Positions 43,328 through 51,009 of a stretch of 64,000 bases of DNA are shown piece after piece. The stretch spans positions 1 to 64,000 of the forward strand of contig LNFJ01000016.1 of assembly GCA_001464625.1 (NCBI GenBank). Direction: 5' to 3'. How positions within the stretch are numbered: the stretch's first letter is position 1; the number at the start of each line of letters is the position of its first letter. A model generated the notes under the pieces. The model was given only the letters and a program-made list of their open reading frames with translations, was not told where the DNA came from and ran no database searches. A program made the position numbers and the translations under genes. This DNA comes from Bacteroidia bacterium Ga0077558 (GTDB lineage Bacteria; Bacteroidota; Bacteroidia; Chitinophagales; Chitinophagaceae).

Positions 43328-43963
43328 ATGGAGCAAACATTACCGGTTATTTTCAGCGATACTAAATCGAGTAATTTTTTCAGGAAGCGTCATACCAATA
43401 CCATTTCTTTTGCTGTTGGTATTCTACTTTTCCTATTGCCGTTTGCTGAAGTTAAATGTGGTTCAATAACATTGGTAGGTAATACAGGAATAGGCCTGGT
43501 AATGGGAACACCCTGGAAAACAGCCATGGGACTAGGTGATAACGAATACTTCAATAAATTAAAGGGTCCATCAGAAAAAACGACCAGGGAAATGCTGACT
43601 GCTGGCCCAAATGTTTTTGCCATATTAGCCTTGGTGTTTGCAGCGGCGGGAGTGGCCGTTTGTTTTTCTAATCACCGAACAAGATCTATGGCCGGCATGT
43701 CAACAGGAATACTTGCTGCATTGATGTTGATTGCATTGCTGATTCAATATAAACTGGCTATGAATTCTGCATTAAGCAGCAGTGAGGATACAAAAGATAT
43801 TGATATGAGCATGATGGTGAAGTTAAAATTCACCACCTGGTATTATTTGTCGCTGGCATCATTTGCAGCGGCTGCATTTTTTAGCTACCGGCATAGCCGT
43901 ATTGAATTAGAAGATGCAATGGAGAAAGCGGTTGATTTTGAATTTCAGGAACAAAAAGTATAA
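43328..43963 (+). CDS. four-helix membrane protein of unknown function
   Basis: A 211-residue integral membrane protein with helices at about 26-45, 94-115, 121-140 and 168-188, and a polar segment LVGNTGIGLVMGTPWKTAMGLGDNEYFNKLKGPSEKTTREMLTAGPNVFAI between helix 1 and 2. The C-terminal tail is acidic. No family recognised. It is convergent with the PPOX gene, the two stops being only 2 bases apart. Confidence 0.72.
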   Translation: MEQTLPVIFSDTKSSNFFRKRHTNTISFAVGILLFLLPFAEVKCGSITLVGNTGIGLVMGTPWKTAMGLGDNEYFNKLKGPSEKTTREMLTAGPNVFAILALVFAAAGVAVCFSNHRTRSMAGMSTGILAALMLIALLIQYKLAMNSALSSSEDTKDIDMSMMVKLKFTTWYYLSLASFAAAAFFSYRHSRIELEDAMEKAVDFEFQEQKV

Positions 43964-43965
43964 AA

Positions 43966-44520
43966 TCAACTTTGCAATCCAATACTTGTGGGTAAATCAT
44001 CCAAACTCTTTAGATTATTTTGTTGCACATATTCATGCAATCCATCCGCACCTTTCTTTTCAGCCCATTCAAAATGAATATCCCGTTCGCCAACATACTC
44101 ATACAAAGGCACACCAAATCCACAGGAAGTTTGAACTAGATCAATATCCGCAATGATGAGTTGCCTGGTACTGGGATAGATTGTAAAATGCGGAGCATAT
44201 TGTTCCCAATCGGGAGTACCGGGTAATACTGTAATACCTTTTCCATACAAACGGAGAATATTCGGAGCTCCTTCAAAAGAGCAGAACATAATAGTGATGC
44301 GACCGTTTCCCAATGTATGTGCCGATGTTTCATTTCCACTGCTTATCAAATCCATGTAGCCGACTTTGTTTTCGCTCAACACTTTAAAACAATCCAGTCC
44401 TTTTGGTGAAAGATTTACCCGGCCATCAGCACTCAATGGTGCAGTACTTACAAAAAAGATATGTTGCTTTTCTATGAATTCCTTATGTGCTGGTTTAATA
44501 GCATCGTGCAGTTGTCCCAT
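43966..44520 (-). CDS. pyridoxamine 5'-phosphate oxidase-like (PPOX) flavoprotein
   Basis: A 184-residue split-barrel protein: FIEKQHIFFVSTAPLSADGRVNLSPKGLDCFKVLSENKVGYMDLISSGNETSAHTLGNGRITIMFCSFEGAPNILRLYGKGITV. The NLSPKG segment and the SGNETSAH block are typical of PPOX proteins that bind FMN or F420 and act in detoxification or as orphan oxidases, not in vitamin B6 synthesis. Substrate unknown. It lies upstream of a cupin gene on the same strand. Confidence 0.88.
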   Translation of the reverse strand: MGQLHDAIKPAHKEFIEKQHIFFVSTAPLSADGRVNLSPKGLDCFKVLSENKVGYMDLISSGNETSAHTLGNGRITIMFCSFEGAPNILRLYGKGITVLPGTPDWEQYAPHFTIYPSTRQLIIADIDLVQTSCGFGVPLYEYVGERDIHFEWAEKKGADGLHEYVQQNNLKSLDDLPTSIGLQS

Positions 44521-44615
44521 CTTGAATAATTTGAAAAGGAAGGTAATAAGGAAAATAATAATATTCTGGCTGCAGTTAACAAAGGTTCCGGCTCATGTTA
44601 GCTGAAGGCAGATGC

Positions 44616-44996
44616 TTAGTTTTCATATCTACTTTTAATAACAGTAGAAATCATTTTGAACTGTTCATTTGCATGGAAATGGTGCAAGGAGTGGGCAGGG
44701 ATTATTATACCAGCCCCAAGCTTAAGTGTATTTACTTTTTCGTCAATGGTAATTTGTGCTGCTCCATGTATAATTTGAATATAAGTGTCGAAAGGGCTGG
44801 TTTTTTCTGCAAGTTCTTCTCCCTGGTAAAAAGACATAGCAGTAATATTACCAGTTGATTTTTTTATAATGGTTTTGCTGACAACTGCATGAGGAATGTA
44901 TTCAATTATCTCAACGATAATATGAGCTTCTGATTTCTTTAACTCGGTGTTTTGGGTACTTTCATTATTATCGCTTGATTTGGTTTTTTCTATCAT
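44616..44996 (-). CDS. cupin-domain protein (paralogue 2 of 3)
   Basis: A 126-residue cupin, paralogous to the genes at 19227 and 48710. Core AHIIVEIIEYIPHAVVSKTIIKKSTGNITAMSFYQGEELAEKTSPFDTYIQIIHGAAQITIDEKVNTLKLGAGIIIPAHSLHHFHANEQFKMISTVIKSRYEN. Motif 1 again lacks HxH (SPFDTY), though motif 2 keeps histidines (SLHHFH). Together the three form a family with diverged motif residues. Unlike paralogue 3, no copy of the 38-bp element precedes it. Confidence 0.85.
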   Translation of the reverse strand: MIEKTKSSDNNESTQNTELKKSEAHIIVEIIEYIPHAVVSKTIIKKSTGNITAMSFYQGEELAEKTSPFDTYIQIIHGAAQITIDEKVNTLKLGAGIIIPAHSLHHFHANEQFKMISTVIKSRYEN

Positions 44997-45192
44997 AATG
45001 TTATTTTGATGTATAGGTAAGATAAGTCTTTAATTAGTTTAATACTGTTTTAGTTTTAGACCCCGCTAAGTATGAGTCAATAAATTAAAAAGAGGAAAAA
45101 TCAAGGAAAACAACTTATTGCTACCTGTTATAGGGAGGTAGGGAGGAAATATTTTTAAGCAGTACAACCATTAGCTACATTTAAGCCATATA

Positions 45193-45696
45193 TCATCTTT
45201 CTAACGCTGTTACAACCATTAGTACTTCTGTATGGTGATGACCGGTGTGTGCCGAAAAGAAAGTTCCTGTTAGCAGTACTGTGCTTCCGGCATATTTAGC
45301 CATATCAACTGCATCTTTATTATACAGCAATTGGATTTTTGAAATCTTATATTTTGATTCATTTGAATCGTCTTTTGTAATAACATCGATGGGTTTATCA
45401 AGCACCAGTAAATACTGTTCTTCTTTTTTATCTGTTTCAGGTTTTTCGCCAAAACCGGGAGGGCCGTAAAATACTTCTGAAGTAATCTTTCCGCTTATTG
45501 TTGATACGGAAGGTTCATAGGAGTATTCTGCCTGGTTACTGTAGGTTCGGGTGGTATCCTTTTCAGCAGTTTGCTGATTGGAGGCAGTATCATCTTTTGA
45601 TGTAGTACTGGTATTATCAGTGGTTGAACTGTTATTGCAACTGATGCAGATACCAATAGCAGTTGTAATGCATAGTTTTACAAATACGCTTTTCAT
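45193..45696 (-). CDS. DUF4431 lipoprotein
   Basis: A 167-residue lipoprotein (MKSVFVKLCITTAIGICISC) with a Thr/Ser/Asp-rich linker and a DUF4431 domain: SGKITSEVFYGPPGFGEKPETDKKEEQYLLVLDKPIDVITKDDSNESKYKISKIQLLYNKDAVDMAKYAGSTVLLTGTFFSAHTGHHHTEVLMVV. The YGPPGFGE and FSAHTGHHHTEVL blocks identify the family; the fold is an OB-like beta barrel. Function unknown. It is in the 43-47 kb group of stress-type genes on the minus strand. Confidence 0.88.
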   Translation of the reverse strand: MKSVFVKLCITTAIGICISCNNSSTTDNTSTTSKDDTASNQQTAEKDTTRTYSNQAEYSYEPSVSTISGKITSEVFYGPPGFGEKPETDKKEEQYLLVLDKPIDVITKDDSNESKYKISKIQLLYNKDAVDMAKYAGSTVLLTGTFFSAHTGHHHTEVLMVVTALER

Positions 45697-45870
45697 TTTG
45701 TTGTTTTTAGTGCTGTAAAATAAACAAAAGTATAGGGTATTTATATTTTCAGTCGTACTGGAGTCGCAGGGATATTAATTTTGGTTACATCGAAAATAAA
45801 TTTACAACAGTTAAAGTTGATAGTTTATACTCCAAGCTATGTATCGGTGGACTGTTTATCCGGTTTGGCA

Positions 45871-46098
45871 TTAAACAGTTTTTTTCGGCGGCAAATCAAA
45901 AGCAACTGCTTCATGTTCGAAATGGCCATTGTGTGAGCCATCGCAAAATGGTTTATTTTTCGACAAGCCACAGCGGCAAAAAGAAACAATTTCTCTACCT
46001 TGTAAATTATAAACGCCACCGTTTCTATCAACTACTTCAAAATCGCCTTCTACTTTTAATGAGCCGTTATTATTAACGGTGATCTTTGTTTTTGACAT
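45871..46098 (-). CDS. CDGSH iron-sulfur domain protein
   Basis: A 75-residue protein with a single CDGSH motif. The [2Fe-2S] ligands are C41, C43, C52 and H56 (CRCGLSKNKPFCDGSH), the 3Cys-1His set of the mitoNEET family. The N-terminal part KITVNNNGSLKVEGDFEVVDRNGGVYNLQGREIVSF is the usual beta-cap. Such small proteins act in redox or Fe-S handling. Confidence 0.94.
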   Translation of the reverse strand: MSKTKITVNNNGSLKVEGDFEVVDRNGGVYNLQGREIVSFCRCGLSKNKPFCDGSHNGHFEHEAVAFDLPPKKTV

Positions 46099-46260
46099 AT
46101 TACTTTTATTTAAAAGTACTTAACTAAAAGCAGATTATCTGAAATTAAAATTATCTGATATAAAGTTTTTATTGCAGTACATAATTATAATAGCATATTT
46201 ACTAGTGCTGACAATAATTTGCAATAAATATTTGTGAACTTATTCTATAAAAATGTGTCG

Positions 46261-46788
46261 CTATTTTCTTTTAATCCCATTTGCGACTAATACTTTTTCA
46301 AGCGAAGCAATTCCACCCGAAAAAGGATTTCCTTTTGCAAGGCTTAAGGTGCCACCATTCCAGCAAAGCAACAACTCCGGTGAGCTGGAAGTGATTTGCA
46401 TTTTGCGGGTAATGTAAGCCTTGTTAATGGGAGCCAGCATTTTTAACTGACTGTCGAGTAGCATATTATTTTCTATATCTACAATACAGATTGAATGTAA
46501 TAGTTGTAGCGGACGGGCAGCTTGTTTTTTGTGCTGTTTCCATACTAACAAAAAAATAAAGAAAAAAATTATACCAATGCCCATAAGAATGTAGCCTAAT
46601 TTTTCCGAGTCGGGTAGTTGGTCTTTAAAGACCGTTAATTGTAATACACCATTGGCCAATAAAATAATAGCAAGCAACGCTAATACAAAAAGAAAAGTAC
46701 TGGTTCCTGTAGAAGAGCTTTTGCTGATATGTAATTTGTTACCGGCTTTATAAATAACGATACCGGATGATTCTACTAATTTTTCCAT
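46261..46788 (-). CDS. two-helix membrane protein of unknown function
   Basis: A 175-residue protein with two helices (about 30-52 and 65-85) and a cytoplasmic or periplasmic C-terminal domain: QHKKQAARPLQLLHSICIVDIENNMLLDSQLKMLAPINKAYITRKMQITSSSPELLLCWNGGTLSLAKGNPFSGGIASLEKVLVANGIKRK. No family recognised. Its start lies 55 bases after the DUF2200 gene stop, so they may be co-transcribed. Confidence 0.7.
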   Translation of the reverse strand: MEKLVESSGIVIYKAGNKLHISKSSSTGTSTFLFVLALLAIILLANGVLQLTVFKDQLPDSEKLGYILMGIGIIFFFIFLLVWKQHKKQAARPLQLLHSICIVDIENNMLLDSQLKMLAPINKAYITRKMQITSSSPELLLCWNGGTLSLAKGNPFSGGIASLEKVLVANGIKRK

Positions 46789-46843
46789 ATGTGATAATTT
46801 GTTATTTATCTTGCTTTTTCAGAATTGAGGATTTCGCAACAGT

Positions 46844-47209
46844 CTATTCGCTGCGCAAGATCTTTTCCATTTTTTTTCCCTTCGCCAATTCATCTACCAA
46901 TTTATCATGGTTACGAACTTGCTTTGTCAGCTTGTTTTCAATTTCTTCTATTCGGTAGCCACATATCATTCCGGTAATGAGATGTGCATTTGGATGTATA
47001 GTAGCCTGCTTAAAGAATATATCAAAAGTTACTTTTTCTTTTATAAGTTCTTGCAGCTTTTTATTATTGAAGCAAGTTAACCACTCAATAACTGTATGCA
47101 ATTCTTCTTTTGTTCTGTCTTTCTTCTTCACTTTAGTTACATAGTGAGGGTATACCGATGAGAATGTCATTTTGGCCATACGTTCGTTGTGCGTATCAGA
47201 AGTATTCAT
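46844..47209 (-). CDS. DUF2200 family protein
   Basis: A 121-residue protein of the DUF2200 family: MAKMTFSSVYPHYVTKVKKKDRTKEELHTVIEWLTCFNNKKLQELIKEKVTFDIFFKQATIHPNAHLITGMICGYRIEEIENKLTKQVRNHDKLVDELAKGKKMEKILR. The SVYPHYVTKVKKKDRTKEE and ITGMICGYRIEEIENKLT blocks are diagnostic. It is a helical cytoplasmic protein; function unknown. Confidence 0.9.
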   Translation of the reverse strand: MNTSDTHNERMAKMTFSSVYPHYVTKVKKKDRTKEELHTVIEWLTCFNNKKLQELIKEKVTFDIFFKQATIHPNAHLITGMICGYRIEEIENKLTKQVRNHDKLVDELAKGKKMEKILRSE

Positions 47210-47369
47210 ATACTTATTTTAGCTTTAAACTTACCTATTATTTCTATTGCAAATTCACTTTGCATCGGTGAAATTTTAACTGCCTGTAATATGGAAATTG
47301 TTCAATGGCTCAAAGTTCAGTAATAAAAATACTGTAGTATATAACAATTACAAATGAAACTTCAAATGA

Positions 47370-47407
47370 AAAGGACCATACTACGTGGAAACGCAGTATA
47401 GCCCTTT
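47370..47407 (-). terminator. probable intrinsic terminator of the OmpA/TSP3 gene
   Basis: A hairpin with a GGAA loop: outer AAAGG/CCTTT, inner ATACT/AGTAT and CGT/ACG pairings with small internal mismatches. On the minus strand it is followed by TCATTTG. Confidence 0.5.
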
Positions 47408-47456
47408 CTTTCGAAATCGAACTTGGAACATGAAAAAAATTATAACCGCTTTTAAA

Positions 47457-48517
47457 TTATCTTAAATACAATTCAAGTTCTACTCTTCTGTTTAATGCCC
47501 TCGCTGTTGAATTTCCATTAGAACCTGCAGGTCTGGTTTTACCATATCCTGTAAGATCTATTCTGCTTTCAGCTACCCCTTTGCCTGTTAAATAAGACAT
47601 CACCGCATCTGCACGGCTTTGTGAAACGGTAGTTGGATTTTTTTCAATGCCATCAGTATGACCGCCAATGCGCAGATTATAATCCGGGTATTCTTTTAAA
47701 ATATTTGCTACCTCATCCAGCATAGGGTAGGAAGATGTTTTTATCAGCGCATTTCCTGATTCAAACATCACACGACGGGTTGCAAATTGTAAACGCTTTG
47801 GCACTTCTTTTTTTACAACCGGGCAACCATAGTTTGAAATAACGCCTATAACACCCGGGCATTTGTCATCTGCATCCAATACACCATCTCCGTCTGTATC
47901 AGCCGGACATCCCCATGCATCTACTTTTGTTCCTGCATTAGTTGCAGGGCATTTGTCATCCGCATCTAGCACACCATCTTTATCACTGTCGGCATCACAT
48001 CCATTCACATCTGTTTTAATTCCTTTATTGGTATCAGGGCATTTATCGTTGGAATCTGGTACACCATCACCATCTGTATCCGGGCATCCCTGGAACATAT
48101 CCAGTCCTGCTGCATTCGGACATTTATCCTGCGAATCCTGGATGCCATCTGCATCACTATCAGGGCAACCTTTAAATCTTGCATCACCGGGTACATCAGG
48201 ACAACTATCGTTTGGATCGCTTACACCATCTTTATCTTTATCCTGGCAACCGTTCATGCCCGATGAACCAACTATAGACGGACATTTATCTAAATAGTCA
48301 GGCACACCATCCTTATCAGTATCAACAGGGCAACCCGTTCCATCTACCTGCACACCCGGTGGTGTGGATGGACACTTATCTCTTTTATTTTTTACACCAT
48401 CACCATCGCCATCTTTTTTCATTTCAAATTTGGAAGGAGTTTCTTGTGCAAATAGCGGAGTAGTAGCTGTTGCAAATAGAAATACAAAAAAAGCGGAAGA
48501 ATTTTTCTAAAGAACAT
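47457..48517 (-). CDS. OmpA-family protein with thrombospondin type 3 repeats, broken signal peptide
   Basis: A TSP3-OmpA protein. The continuous frame from 48422 encodes 321 residues: seven or so calcium-binding TSP3 repeats (DTDKDGVPDYLDKCP, DSDKDGVLDADDKCP and others), then an OmpA peptidoglycan-binding domain from about 205 (FESGNALIKTSSYPMLDEVANILKEYPDYNLRIGGHTDGIEKNPTTVSQSRADAVMSYL). Upstream in another frame, ATG 48517 starts MFFRKILPLF; adding one A to the seven at 48486-48492 fuses both and gives MFFRKILPLFFVFLFATATTPLFAQ, a clean signal, for 353 residues. Copy D of the 38-bp element precedes it. Confidence 0.85.
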
Positions 48518-48587
48518 AAAGAGTTTGTTTGTGTGAAAAATAGTTTTCAGTACGATATGCAAAGGTTGCTTTTATAATGAGCTTATC

Positions 48588-48625
48588 TGTTACACACTGC
48601 GGGTTTGCAGTTGTATAATTCGCAC
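48588..48625 (-). promoter_or_regulatory. 38-bp bipartite element, copy D (upstream of the OmpA/TSP3 gene)
   Basis: Minus strand: GTGCGAATTATACAA, 17-base spacer, GTAACA preceded by T. The second box ends 70 bases before the likely ATG at 48517. Confidence 0.6.
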
Positions 48626-48709
48626 ATTTTTATTTCAGATGGTTTTTGTCAATTAGATTTTGACGGGGAACAAAAGCTATAGCGCTAAATTGAAATTAAG
48701 TATAGAAGT

Positions 48710-49084
48710 TTATTCTTGCTTAAAGTCTTTAATGATTGTAGTGATCATTTTAAATTGAGAATCAGCAATAAAGCAATGTGGAATATTGGCTGGAATTATT
48801 ATTCCCTCGCCTAAATTAAGGTGATGTAATTCTCTGCCAATAGTAATGCTTGCTTTCCCGTCAATGACCTGCACATAGATATCATGTTCTATTGTTTTCT
48901 CACATAATTTCTCACCTTCATCGAAAGAAGTAGCTGTCACATTGCCGCTGGTTTTATTAACCACTGTTTTGCTAACAATGGAATCGGGAACATATTCTAC
49001 AATTTCAACAACAATATGTTTGTTGGGTCTGGGGGAATCGCTTTTGTTTTTTTGGCAATTTGCCGCTGGTGTATTTGTTTGCAC
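48710..49084 (-). CDS. cupin-domain protein (paralogue 3 of 3)
   Basis: A 124-residue cupin, the third member of the family at 19227 and 44616. Core KHIVVEIVEYVPDSIVSKTVVNKTSGNVTATSFDEGEKLCEKTIEHDIYVQVIDGKASITIGRELHHLNLGEGIIIPANIPHCFIADSQFKMITTIIKDF. Motif 1 has IEHDIY, so HxH is missing, as in the others. Copy C of the 38-bp element lies upstream, with its second box ending 40 bases before the ATG. Confidence 0.85.
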   Translation of the reverse strand: MQTNTPAANCQKNKSDSPRPNKHIVVEIVEYVPDSIVSKTVVNKTSGNVTATSFDEGEKLCEKTIEHDIYVQVIDGKASITIGRELHHLNLGEGIIIPANIPHCFIADSQFKMITTIIKDFKQE

Positions 49085-49124
49085 TTATTTTTTGATGTAA
49101 GCTCGGCTATCCTATTCGCTTTAA

Positions 49125-49162
49125 TGTTACATGAAAATACCTGGCTGTTATATAATTCACAT
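49125..49162 (-). promoter_or_regulatory. 38-bp bipartite element, copy C (upstream of cupin paralogue 3)
   Basis: Minus strand: ATGTGAATTATATAA, 17-base spacer, GTAACA preceded by T. Confidence 0.65.
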
Positions 49163-49365
49163 ACTGAATAATCAAAACACCGCTAAGTCAGTAGCGAACA
49201 ACAGGAATCATGGGGCAAAATCCGGCAGGCTCTTTTTTATTTAATATCTGCTATGCTGCAAAAGGAAAGCAATTGTATTCGTTTATTGGATACAACACCA
49301 TACGATTATGTCTTTCATAGTAAATATGCATTATTTAACCTGATCAATTAATAAGATTTTACGTT

Positions 49366-49494
49366 ATGTTTTCTTTTGTAAGAGAACTAAATAAAGTGAA
49401 TAAACAAACTACTCCACAGAAGAAAAAAATGGAGAAAATTCAGCCTCCTAAAACAGAAGTTAATAATTTGCCATTATTAAAGGGAAAGCTGTAA
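49366..49494 (+). CDS. 42-residue basic peptide, uncertain
   Basis: ATG at 49366, TAA at 49492. The peptide MFSFVRELNKVNKQTTPQKKK at the start, then MEKIQPPKTEVNNLPLLKGKL, is lysine-rich and hydrophilic after a short hydrophobic start. It lies alone between a minus-strand cupin gene and a minus-strand hypothetical gene. The coding-like, low-stop composition is suggestive only; no family and no promoter box seen. Confidence 0.4.
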   Translation: MFSFVRELNKVNKQTTPQKKKMEKIQPPKTEVNNLPLLKGKL

Positions 49495-49571
49495 GTAATA
49501 TGTTTACAGAAAGAATACACTTTACATCAACCAGCAGTTAACATTATTTCAAAGGTATTCTTCCAGATCTG

Positions 49572-50837
49572 TCATTTAATTTTAACAGCGGCTTCGTAAA
49601 AGCGAATGCCTTGATCGGTAGTATTGTTTCCACTCATAAGTGTAAACAATATGTTTTTGTCTTTGTCGTATACATCTAAATACTCTTGACCATCTTTAAT
49701 GATTGATTCAGCTATATATTCTCCTGATTTTACTTTTGCTGCTACCAGTTCTTTTATTTTGCCATATTGTTTGTTTACATCCGGTGTAGCAGCACTGCCC
49801 GACAATTGACAAATCCAACTACTGTCTTTTCTGTTATAATAAATTTTAAAACGGGTCATGCCCAATTTTAATTTGCTGTCAAAAACCTCTTCACCAGTTT
49901 TGTTTGAAAGAATATCACCTTTTAATTCCGAAAATCCATTTTTTGCATGGGTCAATATTTCTTCTATCTCTTTCGCTAAGTTGGTTTTTCTTCTGAAAAC
50001 AATTAAGCCAATCGGTACTTTATTATTTTGTAGACTGGTTATTTTCAATTCATACGAGATTCCTTCAGCTGGTGATTGCATATCATAATAGCAGCTATAA
50101 TATCCGACCGGTAATTCACTCACAAAATTGGCAATTCCTGCTGTTGAGTTATTGATTTTTACTACTGCCCCTGTATCCAATGCCACGGCTATTATGGAAT
50201 AGGTATACTCCCAATCTAATTGCTTGTTGAAATACAAATATTTGGTAGGTGTGTACTCGTAATTTGAGGAGTAGCGTATCCATCCGTTTTTTAATAATCG
50301 TGTTTGCTCCTTTACAAATTGCTCCTTTAGTTTATTAATAATATCAGGAGGCAATTTGGCAACATAATCTTCTTTAGCAAAATCAATCACTTCTCCATCT
50401 TCCTGTTTTCTACGGGCATCTCCATAGATGACTCCGCCATCAGTATTGCCTGTTATTTTATTTCCTGCGCCATCTACTTTAGTATAAGAATTTCGAAATG
50501 CAAGTTTGGAGGAATTAGCACGGGCAATCCTGGCAGCATCATCCCATCGGTATCCAGGTCGCCATTCGTACCGTGCTACAATGGAGTGATTAATCTTATC
50601 TCTTAAATTCTCTACTAACTCACTTTGGGGAATAATTTTACTATCCCATACTTCATATACTTCCCAGGCGTTTATTTCAAGAGCCCTTGATGTGTAATAG
50701 ATAATAAAGCTTCCTAGAGGACGGGGCAGAGGTTTGTCAACAGTTTTTACCGTTACATTTCCTTCCTGAGCGGTAGTTCTTGTCGAGAAAATTAATAACA
50801 GCAGTACAGCGTAAACCGTATTTTTTATTATAGCCAT
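49572..50837 (-). CDS. secreted hypothetical protein
   Basis: A 421-residue protein with a signal peptide (MAIIKNTVYAVLLLLIFSTRTTAQ, ATG at 50837). The mature part is mixed alpha/beta, e.g. PRPLGSFIIYYTSRALEINAWEVYEVWDSKIIPQSELVENLRDKINHSIVARYEWRPGYRWDDAARIARANSSKL, SNYEYTPTKYLYFNKQLDWEYTYSIIAVALDTGAVVKINNSTAG and ELPVGYYSCYYDMQSPAEG. I recognise no domain; beta-sandwich-like repeats are possible. A TATCTTTA box lies about 34 bases upstream. Confidence 0.72.
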   Translation of the reverse strand: MAIIKNTVYAVLLLLIFSTRTTAQEGNVTVKTVDKPLPRPLGSFIIYYTSRALEINAWEVYEVWDSKIIPQSELVENLRDKINHSIVARYEWRPGYRWDDAARIARANSSKLAFRNSYTKVDGAGNKITGNTDGGVIYGDARRKQEDGEVIDFAKEDYVAKLPPDIINKLKEQFVKEQTRLLKNGWIRYSSNYEYTPTKYLYFNKQLDWEYTYSIIAVALDTGAVVKINNSTAGIANFVSELPVGYYSCYYDMQSPAEGISYELKITSLQNNKVPIGLIVFRRKTNLAKEIEEILTHAKNGFSELKGDILSNKTGEEVFDSKLKLGMTRFKIYYNRKDSSWICQLSGSAATPDVNKQYGKIKELVAAKVKSGEYIAESIIKDGQEYLDVYDKDKNILFTLMSGNNTTDQGIRFYEAAVKIK

Positions 50838-51009
50838 TCTCTGAAACAATTTATTTATTAAATATATGTAAAGATACAATTTGATGAAATTTGTATCTAC
50901 CCGCAGAATGGTATTTTTAATGACCTAAAACCAACTGTTTTTTGTTGTTTATGTCAGCACTGTGGGGTCATTTATAGAGGAAAATTTTATAAGCATAAAG
51001 TTCTGTACG

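Noticed and set aside
47863-48297. A 144-codon plus-strand frame in the OmpA/TSP3 gene
   Set aside because: It is the antisense of the calcium-binding repeats, whose repetitive codons keep the opposite strand open. Its Ser/Pro/His content is an artefact.
47880-48420. Regular direct repeats that could be mistaken for a CRISPR array
   Set aside because: They encode the TSP3 protein repeats, vary in sequence and lack unique spacers of fixed length.
18001-49200. The six 38-bp elements as one transposon's terminal repeats
   Set aside because: They are directional, not paired as terminal inverted repeats, have no target duplications or transposase, and always face gene starts or the ncRNA candidate.
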